From: CAIVVT01 sp963838205 | GTDB taxonomy: Bacteria; Acidobacteriota; Terriglobia; Bryobacterales; Bryobacteraceae | Reading direction: 5' to 3' | DNA: 64,000 bases | Assembly (NCBI GenBank): GCA_963838205.1 | Contig: CAWIQF010000016.1 | Span: 1 to 64,000, forward strand | Shown: piece after piece, positions 21,761 through 31,605 of the stretch | Numbering within the stretch: position 1 is the first letter of the stretch | How the letters are laid out: every line of letters begins with the position of its first letter | Program-made: the position numbers and the translations under genes | Notes under the pieces: generated by a model | Seen by the model: only the letters and a program-made list of their open reading frames with translations | Told to the model about the DNA's origin: nothing | Databases searched by the model: none

Positions 21761-23779
21761 ATGGCACAAACTGGTCCTCAAAGCCCCGCTGAAGAGCAGG
21801 CGCAGCGTTCGGCAACAGAGCAGGATAGCGACGTCTCGCGTTTGCGCAACCTGCCCCTTCCGTTGAGAGAGCAGTTCGAGGCCCTGGGGTTGACGCGGAC
21901 TCTGTCCCACTTGATCGAGAGCGAGCAGCGATTCCGGGATCTTTTCGAGCAAGGGCCGGTAGCCTACCACGAGTTGGACCAAGAGGGGATTGTGCGGCGG
22001 GTCAACCGGGCCGAGTGCGAACTTCTGGGGGTTGAGGCCAGCGCAATGCTCGGCAGACCCATATTTGAATTCATTTTGCCAGGCGCACAATCTGAAAGCC
22101 GGGAGGCCTTCAAGCGAAAGGTGTCCGGGCAGCAGACTCTTGCTCCGTTCCTGCGCGAATACATTCGCAGCGACGGCCGCCACCTGACTCTTCAGATTTA
22201 CGATGTGCTGGTTCGGGACGACAGGGGGGTGGTGACGGGTATTCGGTCCGCCATGGTTGACATCACTGCGCACAAAGAGTTCGAGGATGCGTTGCGGGAG
22301 AGGGAGGCAACTCTCCGAGCGGTGTGCACCAGTGCGGTGGACGCCCTGGTCATGATCGACGGCGAAGGCCGGGCGATCCTCTGGAACCCGGCGGCCGAAC
22401 GGATGTTCGGTTACACGGCGGCCGAGATGCTGGGCCAACCGGTTCACGATCTGGTGGCGCCCGACGATCTCCGACAGCGCTTTGAGGCGAACTTTCCCGC
22501 CTTTCAGAAGACCGGACAAGGGGCGGCCATCGGCAAGGTGGTGGAACTGACGGCACGGCGAAAGGACGGAAGCGAGTTCCCGATCGATCTCTCGGTGGCT
22601 ACCGTTCAAAAGGGACAGGAATGGCATGCGGTCGGGGTCATCCGTGAGATCACGGACCGGAAAAGAGCGCAAGAGGAGTTGCGAGCGAAAGAAGAGCTTC
22701 TGTCCGAATCACAGAGCATCGCCCATCTCGGCAGTTGGGACTGGACGCTGGAAGGCGCCACGAGCGTGATGCTGTGGACGCCGGAAACGTATCGTCTCTT
22801 TGGAGTCTCGCCGGATACCTTTGTTCTGTCCTCCGAGACGTTTCAGACTCTGATTCACCCGGACGATAGGGCAGCCATGCAAGCATGGATGAGCGCCTGT
22901 CTGGCAGGGCAGGGACCGCCGGACCTGGAGTTTCGAGTCAGCCTGCCAGACGGCAGCGTGCGCTACATCAACGGACGCGGGCATCTGGTGCCGCGGGACG
23001 CGGAGAAGAAATCGATCCGCATGGTTGGCGTTGCTCAGGACATTACGGAGCGCAAACTGGCGGAGGCGGCATTGCTCCAGCGGACCGAGGAACTTGCGCG
23101 TTCCAACACGGAGCTGGTGCAGTTTGCCTATGTCGCTTCGCACGACCTCCAGGAGCCTTTGCGGATGGTCTCCAGCTACGTGCAGCTGCTGGCGCGGCGA
23201 TACTCGGGGAAACTGGATTCGGATGCCGACGAGTTCATCGCTTTTGCGGTGGACGGGGCGAAGAGAATGCAGAATATGATCAACGACCTGCTGGCGTTCT
23301 CGAGGGTCACAACAAAGGGCCACGAGTTCAAACCGGTGGAGGCGGATACGGCATTGAAGCTGGCGCTCGCGAACCTGAAGGTGGCAATCGAAGAGAGCCA
23401 CGCGAACGTGACATTCGATCCTCTACCGGTCGTGAACGCGGACTCGGTACAACTGACGCAACTGTTTCAAAACCTGATTGGGAATGCCATCAAGTTCCAG
23501 CGCAAGGAACCACCGCAAGTTCATGTATCGGTGGAAAAGCGCGCGAAGGAATGGGAGTTTTCCGTCCGGGACAACGGCATCGGAATCGAGCCGCAACACC
23601 TGGAGCGCATTTTCGTGATCTTCCAGCGGCTCCACACGGCCGCGCAATTCCCGGGCACGGGGATCGGTCTGGCGATCTGCAAGAAGATCGCGGAGCGTCA
23701 CGGCGGCAACCTGTGGGTGAGCTCGCAACCAGGCGTCGGATCGACTTTTCATTTCACTATTCCGATTAAGGGCTTATGA
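21761..23779 (+). CDS. Soluble sensor histidine kinase with three PAS domains
   Basis: From the ATG at 21761 the protein is 672 residues. This start is preferred over the GTG at 21755 because AAGGAG lies five bases before it. Three PAS domains follow (about 52-172, 180-303, 315-435 counted from the GTG), then a HisKA helix pair with the phosphoacceptor in FAYVASHDLQEPLRMVSSYV (H463) and a HATPase domain (QLFQNLIGNAIKFQ, VRDNGIGIEP, GTGIGLAICKKIAERHGG). No membrane segment is present, so it senses a cytoplasmic cue such as redox, ligand or light through PAS cofactors. It is the first gene of an operon: the next gene, a response regulator, overlaps its stop by four bases. HKs of this phytochrome-like type usually pair with Rcp1-like single-domain regulators, as here. 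Confidence 0.92.
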   Translation: MAQTGPQSPAEEQAQRSATEQDSDVSRLRNLPLPLREQFEALGLTRTLSHLIESEQRFRDLFEQGPVAYHELDQEGIVRRVNRAECELLGVEASAMLGRPIFEFILPGAQSESREAFKRKVSGQQTLAPFLREYIRSDGRHLTLQIYDVLVRDDRGVVTGIRSAMVDITAHKEFEDALREREATLRAVCTSAVDALVMIDGEGRAILWNPAAERMFGYTAAEMLGQPVHDLVAPDDLRQRFEANFPAFQKTGQGAAIGKVVELTARRKDGSEFPIDLSVATVQKGQEWHAVGVIREITDRKRAQEELRAKEELLSESQSIAHLGSWDWTLEGATSVMLWTPETYRLFGVSPDTFVLSSETFQTLIHPDDRAAMQAWMSACLAGQGPPDLEFRVSLPDGSVRYINGRGHLVPRDAEKKSIRMVGVAQDITERKLAEAALLQRTEELARSNTELVQFAYVASHDLQEPLRMVSSYVQLLARRYSGKLDSDADEFIAFAVDGAKRMQNMINDLLAFSRVTTKGHEFKPVEADTALKLALANLKVAIEESHANVTFDPLPVVNADSVQLTQLFQNLIGNAIKFQRKEPPQVHVSVEKRAKEWEFSVRDNGIGIEPQHLERIFVIFQRLHTAAQFPGTGIGLAICKKIAERHGGNLWVSSQPGVGSTFHFTIPIKGL

Positions 23780-24225
23780 CGACTGAAATGCAGACCAGAC
23801 CGGTTGAGCTTCTGTTGGTGGAGGACAGCCCCGGCGATGTGCGCCTGACGATTGAGGCTTTGAAAGAGGGGCGGGTGATCAACAACCTGACTGTGGTCCA
23901 AGACGGCGAAGAAGCCATCGCGTTCCTGCGGCGGCAGGGTCGGCACGCTGGTGCGCCGCGTCCCGACCTGATCCTGCTCGATCTGAATCTTCCCCGGAAA
24001 AGCGGAATGGAGGTCCTGGCGGAGATCAAGACGGATCCCGACCTCAAGCAGATTCCTGTAGTCGTGCTGACCACATCGCAAGCAGAAGAGGATGTTCTTC
24101 GCAGTTATGAACTGCACGCCAACTGCTACATTGTGAAGCCGGTGGATCTGGAGCAGTTCATGAGCGTCGTGCATGCTATCAAGAGTTTCTGGCTGGCTTT
24201 GGTCGTCCTTCCGCCGAACGCATAA
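23776..24225 (+). CDS. Single-domain response regulator (Rcp1-like)
   Basis: A 149-residue receiver domain without an output domain. The acidic pocket (LLLVEDSPGD), phosphoacceptor D69 in LILLDLNLP, the Thr in VVVLTTSQ and the Lys in CYIVKPVD are all present. Its ATG overlaps the kinase stop codon (ATGA), which implies translational coupling and makes it the cognate phosphate acceptor. Rcp1-type regulators work by protein-protein contact or as phosphorelay intermediates; the receiver-ParA protein encoded next is a plausible downstream partner. The C-terminal tail (LALVVLPPNA) is a little longer than usual. Confidence 0.92.
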   Translation: MTTEMQTRPVELLLVEDSPGDVRLTIEALKEGRVINNLTVVQDGEEAIAFLRRQGRHAGAPRPDLILLDLNLPRKSGMEVLAEIKTDPDLKQIPVVVLTTSQAEEDVLRSYELHANCYIVKPVDLEQFMSVVHAIKSFWLALVVLPPNA

Positions 24226-24337
24226 CGATGTGCAATGTTTGTAATAGCCAGCCGGCCGATGGAGAATCCCGCAGGCGCGCGGCGCGCCCGTGTGGCACGC
24301 GTGGAGAGTTGATTCCTGAACGAACGGAGGCCAGAGT

Positions 24338-25507
24338 ATGAGCAGCGGCGCGAAACCAGGCGAAGCACCGATTCGAGTACTTCTGATTGAGGACAATCCG
24401 GGAGATGCCGGATTGGTACGGGCGATGCTCGCCGAGAGTTTGGGCGCCCGGTTCATCGTTGAGTGGGTGCAGAGCTTGCAGACCGGCAGGGCACGGCTTG
24501 GGCTCGGTGAAATCGACATCGTTCTGCTGGACCTCTCGCTTCCCGACAGTCAAGGACTGGGGGGGCTGACCGCGGTCCGAACTATCGTGCCCGACGTCCC
24601 CGTGGTCATCATGACCGGATTCGCGAACCAGGATATTGCCCAGCAGGCTGTGCGGCTTGGAGCGCAGGATTATTTGATCAAGGGGGCGATTAACGGCGAC
24701 GCGTTGGCGCGCATTTTGCACTACGCCATACTGAGGCAGCGGCATCAAACGGCTGGGCTGCGGTCCGAGTCGCAAGCCGCATTGGGTAAAGTGGTCGGGT
24801 TTCTGGGTGCCAAAGGAGGGGTGGGGACGACCTCGATCGCCTGCCACTTCGGCCTCGAGTTGAAGCAGCGGGCTAGCGGCCGCGTTCTGCTGGTGGACCT
24901 GGACGTCACCGGAGGCTCCGTCGGTTTCCTCATGAAAGCGGCTTCGGAACACACCCTCCAAGAGGTCGCCAACAACCTCGAGCGGCTTGACGAGCACTTC
25001 TGGAACAAGATGGTGATTAGCGGCCCCGAAGGTCTGGATATTCTCCTGTCAGAGCACTCGTCGCATTTTGAGGGGCAGACGAATCCCGAGAAAGTCCGGC
25101 CGGTTTTGGAGTTCACACGGTCGATCTACCAATGGATCGTCATCGATCTTGGCCGCTTGAATCCCTTTGTCGAGAGCCTGGTCCCGGATCTGAGCGATCT
25201 GTTCTTGGTCGTTACCCTGGATGTGGTAGTTCTGTACGAGGTCGAGCGGCTGGTGACGCGACTCACAGAAGCCGGCCTGGATCGCAGCCGCATGCACCTG
25301 ATCATCAATCAGACTCCCAGACGCCCTGATGTTTCGCCTGCGGAGCTTGGCAAGCGGGTCGGTCTTTCCGTCTACGCGGCTTTGCCGGAGTGCCGCTCCG
25401 AACTGTGGGAGACCTACACGATGGGGAAACTGATGAGTCCCAAGAGCAACTTCCGCCAGCAGATAGGGCAGCTTGCGGAGAAGGTAGCAGGACTTAAACC
25501 GAAGTGA
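24338..25507 (+). CDS. Receiver domain fused to a CpaE/ParA-like ATPase
   Basis: A protein of 389 residues. Residues 11-130 form a receiver domain with D65 in IVLLDLSLPDS and a lysine in DYLIKGAI. Residues 152-385 form a MinD/ParA-type ATPase with the deviant Walker A motif FLGAKGGVGTTS (signature K159), VLLVDLDVTGGSVGFL and WIVIDLGRLNP. This architecture is the TadZ/CpaE class, which positions pilus-assembly machines or other polar complexes. No tad/flp pilus genes are in view, so it is an orphan. Encoded 112 bp after a histidine kinase-response regulator pair on the same strand, it is likely the output of that system: phosphorylation would control localisation or partner binding. Confidence 0.88.
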   Translation: MSSGAKPGEAPIRVLLIEDNPGDAGLVRAMLAESLGARFIVEWVQSLQTGRARLGLGEIDIVLLDLSLPDSQGLGGLTAVRTIVPDVPVVIMTGFANQDIAQQAVRLGAQDYLIKGAINGDALARILHYAILRQRHQTAGLRSESQAALGKVVGFLGAKGGVGTTSIACHFGLELKQRASGRVLLVDLDVTGGSVGFLMKAASEHTLQEVANNLERLDEHFWNKMVISGPEGLDILLSEHSSHFEGQTNPEKVRPVLEFTRSIYQWIVIDLGRLNPFVESLVPDLSDLFLVVTLDVVVLYEVERLVTRLTEAGLDRSRMHLIINQTPRRPDVSPAELGKRVGLSVYAALPECRSELWETYTMGKLMSPKSNFRQQIGQLAEKVAGLKPK

Positions 25508-25782
25508 CCCGACCGATGATTTGTACAAATTTGATAGAGAGTATAACTGCTCTGGACGAATTCTTCGAGTGGTAAGGCCAGGTGCCTACGGGGCAAGAAA
25601 ACGGCTGTGATTCTGATGATGCATTTGGCTTCAATGGGGCCGCAGCAGTGAAATTGCGGAAACATCAGCGACGTCTCGCCGGAAGAGCGGACCGACGGCG
25701 GCCAGCCCCGCGTCTGCGTCTGAGACGGGCTTGAGGAGCTTCCAAGCATGGACACGACGGATGCCGACTGAAGCAGTTCTGC

Positions 25783-27450
25783 GTGAGACAGACGACGCTC
25801 GACGACATCCCAGCGGTGATCGATCTGCAGCGGCGTGCGTTTCCGGGCATGCCGCCCTGGAGTGCCGAGCAACTGGCGCGCCATCTCGAGATCTTCCCCG
25901 AGGGCCAACTGGTGGTCTCGGACAAGAGCGGCGGCATCCTGGCATCAGCCAGTTCGTTGATCATCGACTGGGACGATTACGCCGAGTCCGCGCGCTGGTC
26001 GGCGATCACCGGGCAGGGGACATTCGATACCCACAATCCACTGGGCAAGACGCTGTATGGCGCCGACATGGGCGTGGACCCCGACGCACGCCTCGAGGGC
26101 ATCGGCACTCTGCTGTACGATGCGCGCAAGCAGTTGATCAGGGAGCGCGGACTGAAGCGGTTGCTCACCGGCGGCCGGATCTCCGGCTACGCCGAGGTGG
26201 CTGACGAGATGACGCCGAAGGAATACGTGGCCGACGTGGTCGCCGGTAAACGCAGGGACCCCGCGCTCACCTTTCAGCTCAAGAACGGGCTCGTGGTGCT
26301 GGACGTCGTCCCGGATTACCTGCAGGACACCGAATCGCGCGGTTTCGCTCCGAATTACGTGCAGGACACGCAATCGCGTGGTTTCGCCACATTGCTGGAA
26401 TGGCTGAACCCGGAATACACATCCTCGGTCGGCCTGCAGGCGAGCCTCCAGCACGCGGCCCTGGAACAGGCCGCCGCGGAGGCCCTGCGCGGCAGTCCGC
26501 GCCCGCGCCGCGTGCGCATCGCCGCGGTGCAGTACCTGCTCCGGCCGATCAGCCGCTTTGAGGACTTCGTGAGCCAGGTTGAGTTCTTCGTTCACAGCGC
26601 CAAGGAATACCACAGCCACTTCGTGCTGTTCCCCGAGCTCTTCACGATGCAGCTTCTGAGCTACATCATTGAGCCCGCCCCGGCGCTGGCGGTGCGCCGC
26701 CTGGCCCAACTGGCGCCGGACTACGAGGCGCTGTTTATGCGGCTGGCGCGGGAAACGGGCATCTACATCATCGCCGGGACGCACCCCGTCATCCAGAAGG
26801 GGCACGTGTTTAATGCGGCGCACCTGTTTACGCCCAACGGGCAGGTGTTCCGCCAGAAGAAAGTCCACCTGACGCCCACCGAGAGCGGTCCTTACCAGCT
26901 CAGCCGCGGGCACGGCCTGTACCTGTATCACACCGACTTCGGCAACATCGCCATCCTGATCTGTTACGACGTGGAGTTTCCCGAGGTGGCTCGGGTGATG
27001 GCCGAGGCCGGCGCCGAGATTGTATTCGTTCCCTCGTGCACGGACGGCCGCGAGGGCTTCTGCCAGGTCCGCTATTGCGCCCAGGCGCGTGCGATTGAGA
27101 ATCAGATTTACGTCGCAATGACCGGTACCGTGGGCAATCTGCCGCTGGTGCCGTACATGGCCACGAACTACGGTCAGGCGGCGATCCTGACGCCGTCCGA
27201 TTACTTTTTCGCGCGAGACGGGATCGCGGCGGAGGGCAACATCAACCAGGAGCAACTGGTGGTCGCAGACGTCGATCTGGATTTGCTCGATGAACAGAGA
27301 GTCAACGGCAGCGTCATCCCGCTGCAAGATTTGATCAAGGACGCCTACGACAACGTGATCCACTACTCGGATTTCAGAAACCAGAAGCGGGCCGGAGTTG
27401 GAGCAGAATCGTCTCAGCCAGCTGCCGCGCCCGAAGCCTACACCGCCTGA
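25783..27450 (+). CDS. Bifunctional GNAT acetyltransferase / carbon-nitrogen hydrolase
   Basis: A 555-residue fusion starting at a GTG. Residues 1-175 are a GNAT N-acetyltransferase (VDPDARLEGIGTLLYDARKQ is the acetyl-CoA loop); residues 243-540 are a nitrilase-superfamily amidase with the triad E285 (LFPELF), K360 (QKKVHL) and C394 (LICYDVEFPE). Fusions of this kind are known as stand-alone proteins in many bacteria, with substrates mostly unassigned; an amide of a small amine is likely. Between the domains there is a 13-residue tandem duplication at 178-190 and 191-203 (pattern YxQDTxSRGFA), encoded by two 39-bp copies at 26314-26391, not normally expected in the linker. No obvious operon partner. 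Confidence 0.9.
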   Translation: MRQTTLDDIPAVIDLQRRAFPGMPPWSAEQLARHLEIFPEGQLVVSDKSGGILASASSLIIDWDDYAESARWSAITGQGTFDTHNPLGKTLYGADMGVDPDARLEGIGTLLYDARKQLIRERGLKRLLTGGRISGYAEVADEMTPKEYVADVVAGKRRDPALTFQLKNGLVVLDVVPDYLQDTESRGFAPNYVQDTQSRGFATLLEWLNPEYTSSVGLQASLQHAALEQAAAEALRGSPRPRRVRIAAVQYLLRPISRFEDFVSQVEFFVHSAKEYHSHFVLFPELFTMQLLSYIIEPAPALAVRRLAQLAPDYEALFMRLARETGIYIIAGTHPVIQKGHVFNAAHLFTPNGQVFRQKKVHLTPTESGPYQLSRGHGLYLYHTDFGNIAILICYDVEFPEVARVMAEAGAEIVFVPSCTDGREGFCQVRYCAQARAIENQIYVAMTGTVGNLPLVPYMATNYGQAAILTPSDYFFARDGIAAEGNINQEQLVVADVDLDLLDEQRVNGSVIPLQDLIKDAYDNVIHYSDFRNQKRAGVGAESSQPAAAPEAYTA

Positions 27451-27638
27451 TCGCCGGCGGGCCAGCCTCAGCGCGCCCCTTGTTGTGCACTGCCGGCACA
27501 CGCCGTGCCCGACGTCCCAGCGAACTGTGGCCGCCTGGACACGGCCGGTGATCCGCTTCGATAAACCTCCGCATCGCCGTCCGTCAGCCTCAGCGAGTTG
27601 AAGTCGCCAGGATCGGCTGCACGCGGGCTAGCAATTCC

Positions 27639-28154
27639 TTGAGGAATTCGTCGGGCATGTTGAGAGCGATGAAGAGATGGTTGGTTGCGCAGACCAACCC
27701 CGCCTACCGCGTCAGCAGCGTGCAGACCCAACAGGAACTTGTTGACAACCAGACCATCCGCGAACGTCTCCTCGCCTTGCTGGCATTGTTCTTCGCCACC
27801 GTCGCCCTCCTGCTCGCCGCCATCGGCCTCTATGGCGTGCTGAACTACTCCGTCCTCCAGCGCGAACGCGAAATTGGCATCCGCATCGCCGTCGGCGCGC
27901 GCGTCGGCAGCATCGTCCGTCTCGTCACCGCCCAAATCTTCGCCACCGTATTCATCGGCGCGGCCGCCGGCATGGCCCTCGGCATGGCGTCGGTCCGCTA
28001 TGTCCAAACTCTCCTCTTTGGAGTCAATGGCGCCGACCCATCCTTGCTCATCCCACCGGCACTCGTCCTTCTCGCCGCAGCCCTGCGCGCCGCGCTGCCC
28101 GCCTTACTCCGCGCCGCACGCATTGACCCATCCATAATGCTCCGCGCCGAATAG
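27639..28154 (+). pseudogene. MacB/ADOP-type ABC permease, C-terminal fragment
   Basis: The reading includes RERLLALLALFFATVALLLA, REREIGIRIAVGARVGSIVRL and a final transmembrane helix before the ending ARIDPSIMLRAE. This is the last FtsX-type three-helix bundle of the large acidobacterial ADOP permeases, which normally exceed 800 residues. The first 650 or so residues are missing. The fragment ends at a natural stop codon. Confidence 0.7.
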
Positions 28155-28290
28155 GCTTCATATCTTTTGCACATCAAGGGCATCGACTTGGTCCCGCGCA
28201 AAAGGCTGGAGGCGCTGTTCGGTTCGCCTACGCCCCGAAGTACGGAGAAGCCGAAACCGCTGCCGGCCTCTTCCCCAACGGAACGGCCGT

Positions 28291-30489
28291 TCATAGGTCG
28301 ATTGCAATCACTTCGTGATCCAAAATCGAATCGACCGTCAGCGCCACCCATCCGTTTCTTGCCTCGACCTGTGGCGCCCGTCCGCTGACGAGCAGATGAA
28401 CGGCCTTCGCTTGGCACCCCTCGGGCAACCGGACCCGCACTCGTTGCGCGGGAAGTGGGATCGACTCACGCACCGGCCCCTTCATCATCATTGGATTGGT
28501 GAGATTGACCAGGTGGACCGTCATGGATTCCTTCTGACGCCACACCGTCACGTCGAGCATGCCGGGCCCGGTAACCTCCACCGGACGCGGCTCGTTCGTA
28601 GCCCAATCCACGGCGTTCCGCAGCAGCTTGAAGTGGTCCGGCGAGAGCACTTCCCAGAATGTCCGGTCGATATCCCACGGAAAATAGACGACACGGCCCA
28701 GGCCTTCCTGCCGCACATACACCTGCGCAATGTCCGTCCTAGCCACCCGCGGATACACCTGTTCCATCGGCAGGTCCGGGTACGAAGGGATCAGCGTCAG
28801 CGCCGGATTCGGGTACTTTCCCAGGGTTCTCACGTGGACGCGGGAAACTCCGTTGATGATTCGCTCCGCATCTTCGAGGCCCGCGAGTATCGGGTGGCGC
28901 TGACCGGAACTCGCAGCGGATTCGAGCCGCAGATACGAGTTCTGCATGCGGGCGTCGAGCGCGCTATCGTAGGAGGCGCCAAAGAGGTTGCTGAGCCCGA
29001 AGTCGTTCCGGCGCACGCCCCACTCGTCATACAACGAAGTCTCATAGGTCGCGACGATACCTCCACCGCCGCGCACGAACTCGCGAATCCGGTCGCATTG
29101 AGCCGTGGAAAGCGCCGCGAGGTTCGGTAGGATCAAAACCTTGAACTGGCTGACGTGCGCCGGGTCGAGAAGCCGGTCGTGGACCATCTCGAAAGGGATG
29201 CGGGCCTCCACCAGCGCCTCATAATAACCCAGCGCGTGATCCTCCACTTTGGCGCGCGCGTGCTCGCCTCCATAGAACTGTGCGGTCTGCTGCGAGTACA
29301 CCAGGGCGACCCGCGCTAGAGGTTCCTCGTTGCGCAAATAGCGCTCGTTGCGGTAGTGCCAGTCGTACAACTCCTCGACTACGGGCAGCCAACGCCGGTC
29401 GTGCAGCGTTCCGGAGAACTTCGTGAACCAGGGCCGCAGGCCATTGGCGATCCCATCGAGTACCCACAGCCGAACCTCGGGGGCAGCCTGCACGGAGTCC
29501 TTCCAGCGATAGGGCTCTTCTACGCCGATGCTGAAGATTCCGCCGATCGGCTTGCGCCCCATCGCCGCGCGATATTCCTTACCGTTCTTGCCGTTCGCCC
29601 ACAATGGCATCAGGCCGCTGCGGGCTTGCCGGTCGGCGAATAGAATCGGCGCCTCCTCGCCGAGCGTCTTCATGTCCAGGTGGCTCAGCGCTCCTCCGCC
29701 CGCATTGGGGATAAAGCACGCCGCGGGATTGATCTTGCGGATCTCGGAATCCCACATCCGCCACAGCGTAAACAGGCGTTGCTGCCGCCATTCGATATAG
29801 GCGCGGCGGCTGAGCGCCTGCGGATCGGCGGTGCGGGGCAAATCCAAGCCGGTCGCGGCGTGGAAGTTGCTGCGGCAGTGCTCGCAGTAGCACATCCCCG
29901 AACCCTCCCAGCGATTGCTGAAAATGCCGTCGATCCGGTAGCGCGAGGCGATCTCGCGGTGCACCTCTGTCATGAATTCGAAGTTGTATGGGCCGAGGGC
30001 GCAGGTCACCCACAACTCCGGCATCGCCCAGTGGCGTCGCGGCTGCCCCGCGGCGTCGACTGCGATCCAGTCTGGATGGGCGTCGTAGACGTCCTGGTGC
30101 GCCGCGTGCGGGTCGGTCCGGGCGATGACGACCATGCCGAGCTTGCGGCAACCGGCCAGGAGTTCGCCGAAGGGATCGCTCGCGCCGAGCCACTGGCTGC
30201 GATAGTGCAAGGGCACGCTCGTCGGATAGTAGGCGACGCAGCCCCCGGCGCTCAAACAAGCGGCATCCGAGTGCGTGCGGCGGAAGTAGTCCAGCCAGAA
30301 GCCAGGATCGTATTGGCCGGGGTCGTCCTCGACCAACGTCAGTTGTGCCCACCGCATGGGACGGTCGAACCAGCCCGCCGGCTCCGGAGCCGCCGCGGCT
30401 TGCCCGAACAGCGCAAGAGCGGAACCTCCGACCGTGGCCGTCCGCAGAAAGTCCCGGCGATTCGGTGATGAGTCAGATGGAGAAGTCAC
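28291..30489 (-). CDS. Tat-exported glycosidase-like protein with beta-galactosidase trimerisation-like domain
   Basis: The GTG start at 30489 is chosen because a textbook Tat signal follows (NRRDFLRTATVGGSALALFG) and GGGAG lies about 10 bases upstream. The mature protein of about 700 residues has a TIM-barrel part resembling hypothetical glycosyl hydrolase family 6/GH42-like enzymes (GMVVIARTDPHAAHQDVY, YRIDGIFSNRWEGSGMCYC, CEHCRSNFHAATG) and a Rossmann-like beta-galactosidase trimerisation domain (VLILPNLAALSTAQCDRIRE, GGGIVATYETSLYDEWG), then a beta-sandwich. The Cys cluster CYCEHC may bind zinc as in GH42. The substrate is unknown. It opposes a degraded ABC permease and is followed upstream by a MITE copy. 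Confidence 0.75.
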   Translation of the reverse strand: MTSPSDSSPNRRDFLRTATVGGSALALFGQAAAAPEPAGWFDRPMRWAQLTLVEDDPGQYDPGFWLDYFRRTHSDAACLSAGGCVAYYPTSVPLHYRSQWLGASDPFGELLAGCRKLGMVVIARTDPHAAHQDVYDAHPDWIAVDAAGQPRRHWAMPELWVTCALGPYNFEFMTEVHREIASRYRIDGIFSNRWEGSGMCYCEHCRSNFHAATGLDLPRTADPQALSRRAYIEWRQQRLFTLWRMWDSEIRKINPAACFIPNAGGGALSHLDMKTLGEEAPILFADRQARSGLMPLWANGKNGKEYRAAMGRKPIGGIFSIGVEEPYRWKDSVQAAPEVRLWVLDGIANGLRPWFTKFSGTLHDRRWLPVVEELYDWHYRNERYLRNEEPLARVALVYSQQTAQFYGGEHARAKVEDHALGYYEALVEARIPFEMVHDRLLDPAHVSQFKVLILPNLAALSTAQCDRIREFVRGGGGIVATYETSLYDEWGVRRNDFGLSNLFGASYDSALDARMQNSYLRLESAASSGQRHPILAGLEDAERIINGVSRVHVRTLGKYPNPALTLIPSYPDLPMEQVYPRVARTDIAQVYVRQEGLGRVVYFPWDIDRTFWEVLSPDHFKLLRNAVDWATNEPRPVEVTGPGMLDVTVWRQKESMTVHLVNLTNPMMMKGPVRESIPLPAQRVRVRLPEGCQAKAVHLLVSGRAPQVEARNGWVALTVDSILDHEVIAIDL

Positions 30490-31108
30490 GTGGCGATTTG
30501 CTCCCAGGAGGCCGCTTTCGCACTCGAGCGCGAAATTCACGCCGCAACCGGAAGGAGGTGCAGGGAGATTGCGATAGCCCTTGCCCGGTCGGCACCGCCC
30601 GTGTTCGAACGCCGCCCGGCCTGCGCTCTCCTCTCGCAATCAGCCTATGCCTTAGCCGCTGCTGCGGGCAACCTCCCGCCGCGCCAGACGATCTGCTCTC
30701 GATCCCTGGCGTTGGGAGTTCGACTTCCAAGAAACACGGCACTGCGATCTGCCGGGTCTGCGGGCAGGTCGGTGTGCCGCCGGCCTAAGGCATTCGCGAA
30801 CCCCGCCGAAGGATCCAGGTCTCCCCAGCGCCATTCCGCAAATGCTATTCCTGCCCGTCGCTTCCGACTTCTTAGTATCAAACCAGGCAACCGCCGCGAG
30901 TCGTGATCTGCGACGTGTCCTGGAACTCCCCATCCCCTATCGCGCCGGCGGTGAGGACAATTTTCTATGATGGACCTTGCGTTTGATTTACTAATATCAG
31001 ATCTTCGATGAGGTGAACATCGCCGTCGCTATGCTATGCATGAAATTGAACCGCCAGCGCGAGTGGTTCGTCCGCGCGGAACAAACGGCTGTGAAACGGA
31101 TTGCAGAT
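30490..31108. other. Intergenic region upstream of the MITE copy
   Basis: No gene with recognisable features. Plus- and minus-strand open frames here are short, arginine- and proline-rich and unlike any family I know. The segment includes the upstream region of the Tat-exported glycosidase-like gene and an AT-richer stretch around 30960-31010. Confidence 0.4.
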
Positions 31109-31407
31109 CATGCCTGTCCGGTTGAGGCTCGGACGCGCTGGTCGGCATGGGCAATTCCGGGGCCGGCCGCGGACAAGCCGCTACGGTGTAGCGGGGGTGC
31201 TCTAATTGGCTGTTTATAATCAGTAACTTACAGACGAGGGCCGCTACTAGTAGCGGGTTTGTCAATTTTCAGCAGCCGTCGCCGGGCCGTTGGATGGTCC
31301 GCAATCGCGCCGCCGGAATTGAAATCGATTACGGGTCGGAACGACTGTGACTGGTTGATTAGTGAGTGCTTGCGTCGATTAGAAAGGTGCTCAACCGGAC
31401 AGGCATG
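31109..31407. repeat. MITE-like non-autonomous element, copy 2 (299 bp)
   Basis: The inverted ends are a perfect 18-bp match, CATGCCTGTCCGGTTGAG, at 31109-31126 and 31390-31407. The flanks are an exact 9-bp direct duplication, ATTGCAGAT, at 31100-31108 and 31408-31416. The length is identical to copy 1, and I count about 11 differences between them. The internal palindromes are conserved. It lies about 200 bp upstream of a RhaT-like transporter gene on the plus strand. Confidence 0.88.
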
Positions 31408-31605
31408 ATTGCAGATGAGCTTTGGCGTTGGCTTGTGAGTTCGTGGATGGTTTTCTCCCGTGCGTCTCTTTCGTTTCGGGATAGGCAAGCGTCACCCCGC
31501 TGCACGGCGTGCAGGTCGGCTTGAAGGTTATTCCCTAATTGCGCATCTTGGATGGCCGGCATCGTACTCGGCCCTATGAGTTCAGCACATGCGGAAGGAT
31601 GTTTG

